A stretch of 64,000 nt of DNA, taken from Bacillota bacterium. Lineage in GTDB: Bacteria > Bacillota > Clostridia > Christensenellales > UMGS416. The DNA lies in assembly GCA_023410875.1 (NCBI GenBank), contig JAEYPH010000086.1, positions 1-64,000 of the forward strand, read 5' to 3'. Made by a program: the position numbers and the translations under genes. Under the pieces are notes generated by a model. It saw nothing but the letters and a program-made list of their open reading frames with translations, was not told the DNA's origin and did not search any database. Below, one piece after another: positions 15,123 through 23,031 of this stretch (the first letter of the stretch is position 1; the number at the start of each line of letters is the position of its first letter).

Positions 15123-15172
15123 AAAACTCCGTCAGCGGCAAGGTGCCATGGGTCTGGCTGGGTAAAAGGCTT

Positions 15173-15248
15173 GCGCCTGTAGCTCAGGGGACAGAGCAAC
15201 GGCCTTCTAAGCCGTGGGTCCGGGGTTCAAATCCCTGCAGGCGCGCCA
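15173..15248 (+). tRNA. tRNA-Arg(TCT)
   Basis: Full cloverleaf: acceptor GCGCCTG/CAGGCGC, anticodon loop CTTCTAA with anticodon TCT, discriminator G and encoded CCA. First of eight tRNAs in one transcript. Confidence 0.95.
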
Positions 15249-15253
15249 ATCGC

Positions 15254-15331
15254 GGTGGGTATAGCTCAGTAGGTCAGAGCGCCAGGTTGTGGCCCTGGAG
15301 GTCGTGGGTTCGAGCCCCACTACTCACCCCA
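15254..15331 (+). tRNA. tRNA-His(GTG)
   Basis: Acceptor GTGGGTA/TACTCAC with the extra 5' G (15254) opposite discriminator C, as required for tRNA-His; loop TTGTGGC gives anticodon GTG; CCA is encoded. Confidence 0.95.
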
Positions 15332-15341
15332 TTCTTTTCAA

Positions 15342-15416
15342 TGGGGTGTAGCCAAGTGGTAAGGCACGGGACTTTGACTCCCGCACTCGCAGGTTCGACC
15401 CCTGCCACCCCAGCCA
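15342..15416 (+). tRNA. tRNA-Gln(TTG)
   Basis: Acceptor TGGGGTG/CACCCCA, anticodon stem CGGGA/TCCCG with loop CTTTGAC (anticodon TTG), discriminator G, encoded CCA. Confidence 0.95.
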
Positions 15417-15423
15417 ACGACTT

Positions 15424-15499
15424 GACCCATTAGCTCAGTAGGTAGAGCACCTGACTTTTAATCAGGTTGTCCGGCGTTCGATCCGCCGATGGGTCACCA
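15424..15499 (+). tRNA. tRNA-Lys(TTT)
   Basis: Acceptor GACCCAT/ATGGGTC, anticodon loop CTTTTAA (anticodon TTT), discriminator A, encoded CCA. Confidence 0.95.
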
Positions 15500-15504
15500 A
15501 ACCT

Positions 15505-15589
15505 GCGGGCGTGGCGGAATTGGCAGACGCGCTGGACTTAGGATCCAGTGCCGCGAGGCGTGTGAGTTCAAATCTCGTCGCCCGCACCA
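15505..15589 (+). tRNA. tRNA-Leu(TAG)
   Basis: Class II tRNA with long variable arm, acceptor GCGGGCG/CGCCCGC, anticodon loop CTTAGGA (anticodon TAG), discriminator A, encoded CCA. Confidence 0.95.
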
Positions 15590-15599
15590 GGCAAACTAT

Positions 15600-15675
15600 G
15601 CGGGAATAGCTCAATGGCTAGAGCGTCGCCTTGCCATGGCGAAGGTTGCGGGTTCGAGTCCCGTTTCCCGCTCCA
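15600..15675 (+). tRNA. tRNA-Gly(GCC)
   Basis: Acceptor GCGGGAA/TTCCCGC, anticodon stem TCGCC/GGCGA with loop TTGCCAT (anticodon GCC), discriminator T, encoded CCA. Confidence 0.95.
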
Positions 15676-15684
15676 GTAAGTATT

Positions 15685-15758
15685 GCGGGTGTAGTTCAAT
15701 GGTAGAACAGTAGCCTTCCAAGCTACTTGCGTGGGTTCGATTCCCATCACCCGCTCCA
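15685..15758 (+). tRNA. tRNA-Gly(TCC)
   Basis: Acceptor GCGGGTG/CACCCGC, anticodon stem GTAGC/GCTAC with loop CTTCCAA (anticodon TCC), discriminator T, encoded CCA. Confidence 0.95.
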
Positions 15759-15769
15759 GTTCTTCGTAC

Positions 15770-15847
<78 letters not shown>

Positions 15848-15850
15848 TAA

Positions 15851-15884
15851 AACCCGAGGAATCATGCGGTTCCTCGGGTTTTTT
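15851..15884. terminator. Terminator after the tRNA cluster / integrase
   Basis: An 11-bp perfect stem (15851-15861 with 15870-15880) followed by a T run on the plus strand; A residues on the other side let it also serve the convergent integrase. It lies inside the prophage, so the phage supplies the terminator of the tRNA operon. Confidence 0.85.
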
Positions 15885-17024
15885 CTATTCATCAGCCAAC
15901 GTGCTCTTATCTGACCCCGGCAACATTTTGGCAACATTTCTTTTTTTACCTTTGCCGGCGAAGGCTTTTTCCAGCTTCCTGGCGGACTGCTGCGGCTTGT
16001 CCTCTCGCAGGTGCGTGTAGATGCTGGCGGTGGTCTTATAGTCCTCGTGGCCAAGGATCCGCGTGGCCTCCAGCTCGTCTATACCAGCCTCATACGCCAC
16101 GGTAGCGAAGTTGTGGCGAAGCATGTGAGGCGTGACGTCAGGTGTGCCGGCGGCCTCCATGAGGCGGTCCCAGCGCTTTCTAAATGATTTATCGGGAAGA
16201 TATCCACCGGTCTTCGTCGCGGTGAGGACATAGGTGCCGGGGAGACCGCGATGCGGCCACAGTGCTTCCCGCAGCGGGGCCAGCAGCGGTATCGCTCTCT
16301 TCCCTGCCCTGGTCTTGGGTTCCTGGAGATATGCAGCACCTCCGACATAAGCCACCTGGCGTTGAACGCGGATGACTCCGGCATCAAAATCGATGTCGCC
16401 CCATTGAAGCCCGATAGCTTCGCCGCGGCGTAGACCGGCATAGTACAGCAGCAACAGCAGCAGGCCTTCGGGATGCGCGGTACCGGTTTTCTCAACGGCT
16501 GCCCGCTCAGCATCTGTAAGTGCACGCTTGGGGTTCTGGGTACCCTTGGGAACGATGATGCCAAGCATGGGATTGCGGTCCACAAGACCATCCAACTGGG
16601 CGCGCTTGAAGAGCTGCCGAAGCGTAAGAACGACCTTGTTGATCAGCGAAACAGAACGGCCGGCGAAGGAATTAACAAAGACCTGCAGTTCCACGGGCGT
16701 AATCGCCCGCATCTGCCGGGCGCCCATGGCCGGATAGATATGCGCATCCAGGATGTACTCATACATCCCCGCCGTGGAGGCGCGAAGGTGGGGCTCTTTG
16801 TATGCCGCATACCAGATGGGGCCAAACTCCTGAATGGTTATGTCACGGCGCTGTGCCGGGCGCACGCCCATCTCCTCTTCTTTGATTCGGGCTACGTTCT
16901 CTGCCAGCTCCTTTTTGGTCCTGCCGCTGGCATATTTGATGATGGGGTCACCGTTGGCTTTATGGCCAACGACTACGCGAGTGCGGTAGCGGCCATCACG
17001 CTGCTTTGTGGGCACTATTTTCAT
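15885..17024 (-). CDS. int: Phage tyrosine recombinase (integrase)
   Basis: 379-residue site-specific recombinase joining the phage att site to tRNA-Lys(CTT). N-terminal arm-binding part 1-60, SAM-like core-binding domain about 65-155, catalytic domain from about 165. Catalytic residues in place: Arg199 (GLRRGE), Lys237 (PKTRAGKR), His300 and Arg303 (HMLRHNF), His326 (LGHED), Tyr336 (IYTHL). It points toward attL and ends 38 bases past the core. GAGGAG lies directly before the ATG, tighter than usual. An excisionase is not certain; the small HTH protein at 21927 is a candidate. Confidence 0.97.
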   Translation of the reverse strand: MKIVPTKQRDGRYRTRVVVGHKANGDPIIKYASGRTKKELAENVARIKEEEMGVRPAQRRDITIQEFGPIWYAAYKEPHLRASTAGMYEYILDAHIYPAMGARQMRAITPVELQVFVNSFAGRSVSLINKVVLTLRQLFKRAQLDGLVDRNPMLGIIVPKGTQNPKRALTDAERAAVEKTGTAHPEGLLLLLLYYAGLRRGEAIGLQWGDIDFDAGVIRVQRQVAYVGGAAYLQEPKTRAGKRAIPLLAPLREALWPHRGLPGTYVLTATKTGGYLPDKSFRKRWDRLMEAAGTPDVTPHMLRHNFATVAYEAGIDELEATRILGHEDYKTTASIYTHLREDKPQQSARKLEKAFAGKGKKRNVAKMLPGSDKSTLADE

Positions 17025-17155
17025 CTCCTCGCTTTAGTGTGTCAGCAAATACTTATCAGAATTGTTAGCCCGACAAACGCGCAGCTCGGCTATATCAATG
17101 ATATAGCAATCATAAGTATAGGGTCTAATTGTTCAATTAATATGTAGGGCAAGAA

Positions 17156-18346
17156 CTAAACTAATTCATCAAGCGAAATGGAGCCCTTTCGTTTTACACT
17201 CATGACTCGATAATTTGTGGTTACTATCTTATCACTAAAAATTGGATCGTGAATTGCTTCATCTTCAAACTCCACTTCATATACAGACATGTCCTCCAAG
17301 TTCAAGGAAATTCCCTTGAAGCCTGGTGCAAACTTTCCAGAAAAAACCTTATTTGTACCACTTTCTACAAAATTGAAGTGTTTTGTATTAAGATTTGCAG
17401 CATAGAATCTGCCGTCTCTATACTCTACTTTACTTGAAGAGCGCGACTCAATCTTCAGATTGGATGCTCTTTTTTTCATGTCGGATGCCTTAATTGACCT
17501 ATGGTATACACTGCCGCTTGCTGTTGCAGCAGTCAACTCGCTGCTGCAACCAATTCTCGCGATAAGGCCGCCAAATCTTCTAACGTCATCAATTAACGAA
17601 TACTCTACTCCATTAAACGCATCCAACGTCGGGTCCTGAAAGTCAAGAATATCAACAAGGCGTTTGATAACTTTATCGTATTCAGTATTCTCAAGTATAG
17701 TGTCATTGTGCAGTGCAACAAATTGTAATACGATCGAACCGGCTCTAGGAAGAACTTGTAGATCGCATCCGTACTCTGAAGGTAAAAGTCTCTTCTTTGC
17801 CTTTACTGGTACTTTCAATTTGCTCCGTTCAGATATTTTTTTATATGTGCTATTAAAAAATTCCGATACCCTACACAGCTCAGGAACAGTAATGGATTTT
17901 GTTAAGAGTCGATACGAGAAGCAATCATAATGATTCTGCAACGCTTCTTGACGAATCGCTTCTACAGCTTCATCATATATCATATCTGCATATCCAACAA
18001 GTTTAGCTCCAGCCAGTGGAAAATACTTCTTTGGTACTTCATCAACTTTGTACTGCTTACAATCTTTTGTTGTTCCGTTATCATTAATTTTAAATACCCA
18101 ACAGATACTACCGCCACGGTAGAAAGCCGTGTTTATATCAATCTGCTTGGCAAATAAATCGAACTTGGTTGATTCAAAAAATCGGACAGCTAAAAAGGCC
18201 TTTGGACTTAAGGCGGTAGCGATAAATTTAACTCCCTGTTCAGAGTATAGGGAAAAGAGAAGAGGAATATCATCATACTCCTGATAGACGTTTTCAATAG
18301 CCAAAACGCCAAAATCGCAATGCACAAATTCAAAGAATTCCATCAT
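17156..18346 (-). CDS. Unknown 396-residue prophage accessory protein
   Basis: I recognise no family. The protein has no membrane segment or signal peptide. The N-terminal third is hydrophobic-aromatic with an IENVYQEYDDIPLLFSLYS stretch; the middle (about 165-200) is basic, and the C-terminal third is strand-rich with a motif-like KFAPGFKGISLNLEDMSVYE segment. Its base composition is much more AT-rich than the phage core. It overlaps the upstream gene (18330-18818) by 17 bases, so the two are co-expressed. Its place between integrase and repressor, read on the lysogeny strand, fits a superinfection-exclusion, defence or toxin-antitoxin function (inference). Confidence 0.75.
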   Translation of the reverse strand: MMEFFEFVHCDFGVLAIENVYQEYDDIPLLFSLYSEQGVKFIATALSPKAFLAVRFFESTKFDLFAKQIDINTAFYRGGSICWVFKINDNGTTKDCKQYKVDEVPKKYFPLAGAKLVGYADMIYDEAVEAIRQEALQNHYDCFSYRLLTKSITVPELCRVSEFFNSTYKKISERSKLKVPVKAKKRLLPSEYGCDLQVLPRAGSIVLQFVALHNDTILENTEYDKVIKRLVDILDFQDPTLDAFNGVEYSLIDDVRRFGGLIARIGCSSELTAATASGSVYHRSIKASDMKKRASNLKIESRSSSKVEYRDGRFYAANLNTKHFNFVESGTNKVFSGKFAPGFKGISLNLEDMSVYEVEFEDEAIHDPIFSDKIVTTNYRVMSVKRKGSISLDELV

Positions 18347-18818
18347 CTTCCCCTCCTTCCTCTTCTTCTGGAGTAGAGTATACCATTTGAAAGTGGTTCA
18401 GCGGGTCAACATCCGCATATGACCACCATATAAAATGATGCCCACCTTCATCACATGAATAACCATTGCACCCATTACCCTTTGCGATTGCTTTGAAAAA
18501 TCTCCTCATATGTAACGATTGAAGCCAATATACAGCAGTCTCTTCGTCATCATATACAGATATGCCATGCGCTTTGATCAGCTTTAGTTCATCAACTGGC
18601 CTTCCACGGTATTTTTTGGCCTTATGCGGGTTTGCATAATCACAGACAAAATCATCCGAGGATAGAACGTACCTATCATAGCAGAGTCTATAGATAGACA
18701 TATCGTGCTCATCGGATTGTTCCTCTGGCGGACAATTTTCAGGGAAGCAATTCGGCCAAACATGGCCGTAACGATGAATCACTTGGTCGCCTTCACCATG
18801 TAGATAGACGCAGGGCAT
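18330..18818 (-). CDS. Unknown 162-residue partner of the 17156-18346 gene
   Basis: Small acidic protein without recognised family, with Cys/His/Trp-rich character: HVWPNCFPENCPPEEQ near 19-34, YRGRPVDELKLIKAHG near 69-84, GNGCNGYSCDEGGHHFIWWS near 114-133, and an acidic C-terminal tail. The Cys and His residues could bind a metal. The first gene of a two-gene unit, it overlaps the next gene by 17 bases. Upstream, 18819-19082 holds no gene; I see only AT-rich sequence there. Confidence 0.7.
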   Translation of the reverse strand: MPCVYLHGEGDQVIHRYGHVWPNCFPENCPPEEQSDEHDMSIYRLCYDRYVLSSDDFVCDYANPHKAKKYRGRPVDELKLIKAHGISVYDDEETAVYWLQSLHMRRFFKAIAKGNGCNGYSCDEGGHHFIWWSYADVDPLNHFQMVYSTPEEEEGGEDDGIL

Positions 18819-19082
18819 TATCCACTTACCTCGCTATGTATACTATAACATACATTGGTATATTACACTCGCACACCGTGTCGATGGATGTCTAGTTTTG
18901 TCGAAACCGATTATTCTATTGACTTTTTTACCTCGTCAAAAATTATGAAAAAAACAAGGACTTCTGTAGCTCCATACTCATTAATCACTACACAGCCGTG
19001 TCACTCTTCTGCTGTCTGGAACGCATCCGGATACTCCTTTGTATCGATGCCCTCGTCAGAGCGATCCTATCTGCCAACCGGC

Positions 19083-19550
19083 CTACTTCGTCATGGTGTT
19101 GAATATGTCCTCATACTCTTTCGCCTGGTCTGCAGTTAAACCATAGGACAGGCGCATGTGGTATACACCGTTGGTGTAATTGTAGGTTTGCAACATCGGG
19201 GAGTCCTTCGTGACGCTTTCCACATACTCCCGCCTGGCCTTAGCGTCCTCCGGCTTTGCAAACACCTCGATTGTGCCGGCGGAGTAGGATTCATCAGATC
19301 CATCTACGCGGGTATCGCCCCAATTGACCTTTTGGGTATACTGCTTCGGGCGGCCAAGGAGTTGGTTTTCGTCGGTCTCTGCGGTGTACTCGATAGTTTT
19401 GCTGACTGGCAGCTTGGCATCGACGAATGCCTGCAAGAGGCTCTTTGCCGTCGCCGCATCCTTGGCCGGCCCCGATGCGCTGGTAGCCGGAGCAGAGCAG
19501 CCGGCTGCTACCATGGATATGGCGACGATGAGGGCTACAATCTTCTTCAT
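19083..19550 (-). CDS. Prophage lipoprotein
   Basis: 155-residue secreted lipoprotein: positive start MKK, hydrophobic core, lipobox VAAGC with Cys18, then a Ser/Ala-rich linker. The mature part has no recognised domain. ATG 19550 has AGGAGG at 6 bases. Expressed on the lysogeny strand next to the repressor, it is in the position of phage lipoproteins that block superinfection at the cell surface; this role is inferred from position and topology only. Confidence 0.8.
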   Translation of the reverse strand: MKKIVALIVAISMVAAGCSAPATSASGPAKDAATAKSLLQAFVDAKLPVSKTIEYTAETDENQLLGRPKQYTQKVNWGDTRVDGSDESYSAGTIEVFAKPEDAKARREYVESVTKDSPMLQTYNYTNGVYHMRLSYGLTADQAKEYEDIFNTMTK

Positions 19551-19616
19551 GTGACGCCTCCTATAATTGCCTTCCGGCATTTCTTCCATATTTTTTAACC
19601 GCTTCATCATCTTGGC

Positions 19617-20231
19617 TTATATGCTCATTGTTGAAGACAAAGTCTCTTCCTTGTTGGGCACAAATCCCACTTTCCAGAATCGTAAGTAAATGAGAGCTCC
19701 AAAATTCAGCTGATCACCGCTATCGGATCTCCCGCCGCCAGTCACTTCAAAATGTGAAACAGTATCAATTCTATCCCACTTGCCTATTATTGTCTGCACA
19801 AGGTCAGCGGGGATGTTGCCAACCTGCTCATCGTTTACATACACACCAAGAGCCGAATTGCCTTCATATTCGTATTCAGTAATGCGTACATCGATGTTCC
19901 CATCGAATGGTGGATCCTTAAACTTAATTTGCCGAAGAATGGTTTGTCTGCTACGCCTGCCGTTTTTGAAGGTTACCCCGGCAACCCTAATCTGCATGTG
20001 CTCATATGGGAAGAGCTTTTCTTCATGGGCGCTGCTTGCAGTGGTAGATGCAGCTGGGATGCCTGACTGTTTCTTTTTTGATGCCTTTATACGATGCGAC
20101 CGAACAACAGCCCATGTGATAAGGCCGACACCAAGCCCAACAAACCAATGCAAGAAACAGAACACGATGAAAACAGCGACACCAACATAGACTTCCCAAT
20201 GGTGGTTGAGCCAGGCAAACAACTTTTTCAT
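19617..20231 (-). CDS. Membrane-anchored HIRAN-like protein
   Basis: 204 residues: two adjacent hydrophobic segments near 12-45, a basic stretch, a Ser/Thr/Ala linker to about 70, then a domain resembling HIRAN (IRVAGVTFKNGRRSRQTILR near 80-99, and YEGNSALGVYVNDEQVGNIP near 122-141). HIRAN domains in helicases recognise DNA ends or stalled forks; short phage and Bacillota versions have unknown function. It is read with the lipoprotein and repressor genes. The HIRAN call is by eye and moderately sure. Confidence 0.65.
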   Translation of the reverse strand: MKKLFAWLNHHWEVYVGVAVFIVFCFLHWFVGLGVGLITWAVVRSHRIKASKKKQSGIPAASTTASSAHEEKLFPYEHMQIRVAGVTFKNGRRSRQTILRQIKFKDPPFDGNIDVRITEYEYEGNSALGVYVNDEQVGNIPADLVQTIIGKWDRIDTVSHFEVTGGGRSDSGDQLNFGALIYLRFWKVGFVPNKEETLSSTMSI

Positions 20232-20244
20232 AAAGATGCCTCCC

Positions 20245-20985
20245 CTATTTTTTCAACCGCCTCATCATTGCGATCCATTCCGTGACATCCTTCGGACCAA
20301 GCCCGGCACTGGTGAGCTCCGTCATGGCCTTGTGCCAGTTCTCATCCAGATTCTCTGCCCTCGCGATCAGCTCCTCGCACTCGCGCAGGCCGGGTTCATC
20401 GGTTCGCACCAGTCCGGCATACACACCGACGATGCGATGTGCGGCTGTGACGAGTTGATCGACGTATTTGGGATTAGCTGCACGCAGAACGGGCTGCCAT
20501 CCATCGTCCACATAATACTTGAGAGTGGCCATGGCATCGCCATCCTGCAATACTGCTGCAACGATCTGGCCACTGGCTGCGCGCTCCGCTTCCTGCATTA
20601 GCACGATATCACCAGGGCGGATGCCGGCATAAATCATGCTATCCCCAGTCACCCTCAAAGCGAAATCGGCACCACGTTCATATTGGCTAAGCGTGATCTG
20701 CTCATCCCAATTCTCTTCGGCAAGAATAGGCAGACCCGCACGGATTACACCAAGTACGGGAATACGTCGAACATCGGAGGGGTCAGGTTCGGAAGCAAGG
20801 CCAAGCAAAAAATCCGTTGTCACTTGATAATGCTTAGACAATTTAATAAGCACATCGAATTCGGGCTCTCTGAGGCCAGACTCATAGTTCGATACGCTCT
20901 GTGCGGAGACGCCAAGAAAAGATGCCACATCTTTCTGGCCTTCTTTATTTTTCTCACGCAAATATTTGAGAATTTCGTTAAACAT
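20245..20985 (-). CDS. CI-like phage repressor (XRE HTH plus S24 peptidase)
   Basis: 246-residue lysogeny repressor. N-terminal XRE helix-turn-helix (QKDVASFLGVSAQSVSNYE near 18-36) and a C-terminal LexA/S24 self-cleavage domain: cleavage site Ala83-Gly84 in VIRAGLP, nucleophile Ser116 (VTGDSM), Lys156 (ATLKYY). SOS-activated RecA should trigger autocleavage and induction. ATG 20985 is chosen because GGTGG lies just upstream and the HTH begins at residue 1-2; an upstream ATG lacks a site. It is divergent from a Cro-like gene across a repeat-rich operator region. Confidence 0.95.
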   Translation of the reverse strand: MFNEILKYLREKNKEGQKDVASFLGVSAQSVSNYESGLREPEFDVLIKLSKHYQVTTDFLLGLASEPDPSDVRRIPVLGVIRAGLPILAEENWDEQITLSQYERGADFALRVTGDSMIYAGIRPGDIVLMQEAERAASGQIVAAVLQDGDAMATLKYYVDDGWQPVLRAANPKYVDQLVTAAHRIVGVYAGLVRTDEPGLRECEELIARAENLDENWHKAMTELTSAGLGPKDVTEWIAMMRRLKK

Positions 20986-21014
20986 ATATCCACCATAAAG
21001 ATATACACATTTCG

Positions 21015-21043
21015 TTGACATACAACATAACGTGTATTACAAT
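21015..21043 (+). promoter_or_regulatory. Early lytic promoter (PR-like)
   Basis: TTGACA (21015-21020), 17-base spacer and TACAAT (21038-21043), reading into the Cro-like and early genes. A 16-base perfect palindrome (21032-21047; arms GTGTATT and AATACAC) covers the -10 box, and an operator copy fills the spacer. Confidence 0.85.
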
Positions 21044-21148
21044 ACACACGTAAAGTTGATTCAACATAATGTGGACACAGGGAACGACTCCAAGTGTCTA
21101 CATTAAGGAATCGACATGCGAGACAAATATACAACACAATGTAGACAT
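21022..21148. repeat. Operator repeats of the lysogeny switch
   Basis: Four related sites with consensus near ACAACATAATGTGGACAC: 21022-21036, 21061-21078, an inverted half copy at 21094-21105, and 21131-21148. Each holds a small dyad ACAT-A-ATGT or a variant. They flank the early promoter and repressor gene as expected for CI/Cro binding sites. Confidence 0.75.
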
Positions 21149-21180
21149 GCGCAACCATTTACGAAATGAGGATGCACAGA

Positions 21181-21405
21181 ATGGTACAACAGAGGCGTGA
21201 CTGGTTCATAAGCGCAAAGAAAAAGAGCGGGCTGACATGGGACCACATCGCTAAAGAGACCAATTCATCCAGATCGCTTCTTATGAGCTATGCAGATGGA
21301 ACGCGGACACCAAGGCCAAAGAGGGCAATGACAATAGGGCGCTTGGTGGGCTTCGACTGGCGGCTCTTCTACGACAGCTTGCTTTCCGACGAAGACGCAT
21401 CCTGA
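21181..21405 (+). CDS. Cro-like HTH protein
   Basis: 74-residue protein with an N-terminal helix-turn-helix (RRDWFISAKKKSGLTWDHIA, then TNSSRSLLMSYADG), first gene of the early transcript, divergent from the CI-like repressor. Probably antagonises the repressor at the shared operators. ATG 21181 fits GAGG at 9 bases; in-frame ATGs at 21166 and 21172 lie on or before that site. Confidence 0.75.
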   Translation: MVQQRRDWFISAKKKSGLTWDHIAKETNSSRSLLMSYADGTRTPRPKRAMTIGRLVGFDWRLFYDSLLSDEDAS

Positions 21406-21472
21406 GTCACTTCCTTTCGTTCACGACTTCCTTTTGACAACAACATCATAACCAAATTTTGGAGGGGTTCCC

Positions 21473-21910
21473 ATGATGGAAAACTGCTACTTTGTGTACC
21501 AAAACTGCAGAAAACATGCGGGTTTTACCCAGGAAAATGCAGCTGAGTTCCTTGCAATTTCTCCACGGACGTTGGTCGGTTATGAAGCCGGCGCGGCGCC
21601 GGTGCCGGACGACATCGCGGCCAAGATGGTGGAGCTCTACAAGGCGCCGCTGCTGGGGTACCAGCACCTGCAGCTCAACCCTGTCGCCCGGCGCTTCCTG
21701 CCGCCGTTGGACGATAAGACGCTGAGCCAAGCAGCCCTTTCGCTGATTTGCGCCGCTGGCAACTACATGGCTCAGCAGTCGCAGATGGTGACGGTTTGCG
21801 CCGATGGACTGATCGACAGCGCAGAGAGTGCGAAGTGGGAAGAGGTCAACGAGGCGATCACGGCGCTGATCAAGTCGGCATTCACGCTTCTGCTCGCACC
21901 GAGAGATTGA
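21473..21910 (+). CDS. XRE-family HTH regulator
   Basis: 145-residue DNA-binding protein: N-terminal HTH (FTQENAAEFLAISPRTLVGYE near 18-38) and a longer C-terminal helical part. ATG 21473 follows GGAGGGG. It lies in the early region after the Cro-like gene and may regulate replication genes or act as an antirepressor; the C-terminal part is not recognised. A second ATG is the next codon. Confidence 0.75.
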   Translation: MMENCYFVYQNCRKHAGFTQENAAEFLAISPRTLVGYEAGAAPVPDDIAAKMVELYKAPLLGYQHLQLNPVARRFLPPLDDKTLSQAALSLICAAGNYMAQQSQMVTVCADGLIDSAESAKWEEVNEAITALIKSAFTLLLAPRD

Positions 21911-21926
21911 AGGGAGATTCGCACAC

Positions 21927-22223
21927 ATGATCAGTGAAACTCTCCGCATGGCCCTACATGCGAACTTGGATGAGCAGCTTCGGCTGCTGGAGAAGGCGGC
22001 CCAGGAGGCCGCAAGCAACACCGGCGCGATGCTCCCCGCCGCCGCCGCTAAGCACCTGGGGTATAAGGACACCAGCTCCATCCGTCGCCTCGTAGCCGAG
22101 GGAAAACTCGTCAAGGTTGATGGCAAGATCACAATGCAGAGCATCAGCGACTACCTGGGCACCACGCCACACGCCCGCCGCCGGAAGAAGCGGACAGTAG
22201 AAAGGAGCCACAATGCCAGCTGA
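21927..22223 (+). CDS. Small HTH (excisionase-like) protein
   Basis: 98 residues. N-terminal helix 1-35, then PAAAAKHLGYKDTSSIRRLVAEGKLVKVDGKITMQSISDYLG near 37-79, which looks like a MerR/Xis-type winged helix. It could be the excisionase or an early regulator. AGGGAG precedes the ATG. It overlaps the following gene by 11 bases. Confidence 0.65.
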   Translation: MISETLRMALHANLDEQLRLLEKAAQEAASNTGAMLPAAAAKHLGYKDTSSIRRLVAEGKLVKVDGKITMQSISDYLGTTPHARRRKKRTVERSHNAS

Positions 22224-22527
22224 ACTTCGTACCGTTCGCCAGTGCCTACGCTGCGGCGCCGTCACCGGGGACATCAGGACCGCCCATAAGAACGCCCATG
22301 TGGACGCCACGGCCGTGCTGATGCATGAGAACCCGATGGGCAAGGATTTCGGCTACACGCCGGACGGCAGGCTGATCCGCGGCGAGATCATCAAGGAGCG
22401 GACCAGCGGCGGCGGATACTGGGAGGTCTTCCCTGTCCACCGCTGCGGCGCGGACAAGGAGGACAGGGCAGATGAGCAAGGCCAAGCCGGTCGTCAAGCT
22501 GGACGCCGTTGGAACCATCGTCGGTAG
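22213..22527 (+). CDS. Unknown early phage protein
   Basis: 104 residues; the N-terminal part has CLRCGAVTGDIRTAHKNAHVDA near 11-32, with two Cys and three His that may bind zinc. The last 25 residues are low-complexity (Gln/Arg/Gly) and overlap the next gene by 56 bases, so the true C terminus or reading is less sure. AAAGGAG precedes the ATG. Confidence 0.55.
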   Translation: MPAELRTVRQCLRCGAVTGDIRTAHKNAHVDATAVLMHENPMGKDFGYTPDGRLIRGEIIKERTSGGGYWEVFPVHRCGADKEDRADEQGQAGRQAGRRWNHRR

Positions 22528-22888
22528 GTATGAATCGGCAGCAGCTGCGGGCAGGGACAATGGCACCACTGGGGAGGTGATCAGCAACCGCTGCCTGGGT
22601 GCAACCGAAGAGACCGACGGCTTTCAGTATCGATATGTGGACGGCTCGCAAACCGGAAGCCGGAGCGCTCATAAGGCTAGGAAGCTTTTGCCATTGCTGG
22701 ATGCTAAGCGGCTCCGGGAAGAGGATCTGCGCAAGTCTGGCATACCGGGTATCCAGCATAGCTCGGCGGTGCGTCTCCTCACACAGGGTATGGATGTGCT
22801 GGACGTCTCCAACATCACCGGGCTGGGGCCAGAAAAGCTGGGATACATGCTATCCAGGATCAACCGCGGGCAAGCCGTGGGCCGGTAG
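22472..22888 (+). CDS. Early phage protein with NUMOD1-like segment
   Basis: 138 residues. GTIVGRYESAAAAGRDNG near 14-31 resembles NUMOD1-type DNA-binding helix modules found next to homing endonucleases. The C-terminal third (LLTQGMDVLDVSNITGLGPEKLGYML) looks like a recombinase-type helix-turn-helix. Its stop codon lies inside the following tRNA gene, so the two overlap by 10 bases. AAGGAGG lies about 10 bases before the ATG. Confidence 0.6.
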   Translation: MSKAKPVVKLDAVGTIVGRYESAAAAGRDNGTTGEVISNRCLGATEETDGFQYRYVDGSQTGSRSAHKARKLLPLLDAKRLREEDLRKSGIPGIQHSSAVRLLTQGMDVLDVSNITGLGPEKLGYMLSRINRGQAVGR

Positions 22889-22955
22889 CTCAAAGGTAGA
22901 GCGCGGGGCTCATTACCCCCGAATGACGCAGGTTCAACCCCTGCCCGGTCCACCA
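22879..22955 (+). tRNA. Prophage tRNA(CAT), Met or Ile2
   Basis: 77 bases: acceptor GGGCCGG/CCGGTCC with one G-T pair, D stem GCTC/GAGC, anticodon stem with four G-C pairs and one C-C mismatch (22904/22920), loop CTCATTA with anticodon CAT (22911-22913), T arm GCAGG/CCTGC with loop TTCAACC, discriminator A and encoded CCA. The variable loop has seven bases. Elongator Met and lysidine-modified Ile2 both use CAT; I cannot separate them. Confidence 0.8.
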
Positions 22956-22991
22956 GCTGCCCGCCGGCGGCAAGAACAGGCACGATGATCC

Positions 22992-23015
22992 GGGCCGCCG
23001 CGGCGGTGGCGGCCC
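22992..23015 (+). other. GC-rich hairpin after the phage tRNA
   Basis: 8-bp stem GGGCCGCC/GGCGGCCC between the tRNA and the next ribosome site. There is no T run, so it may be an RNA processing or stabilising structure rather than a terminator. Confidence 0.5.
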
Positions 23016-23031
23016 AGTACAGGAGGATGCA

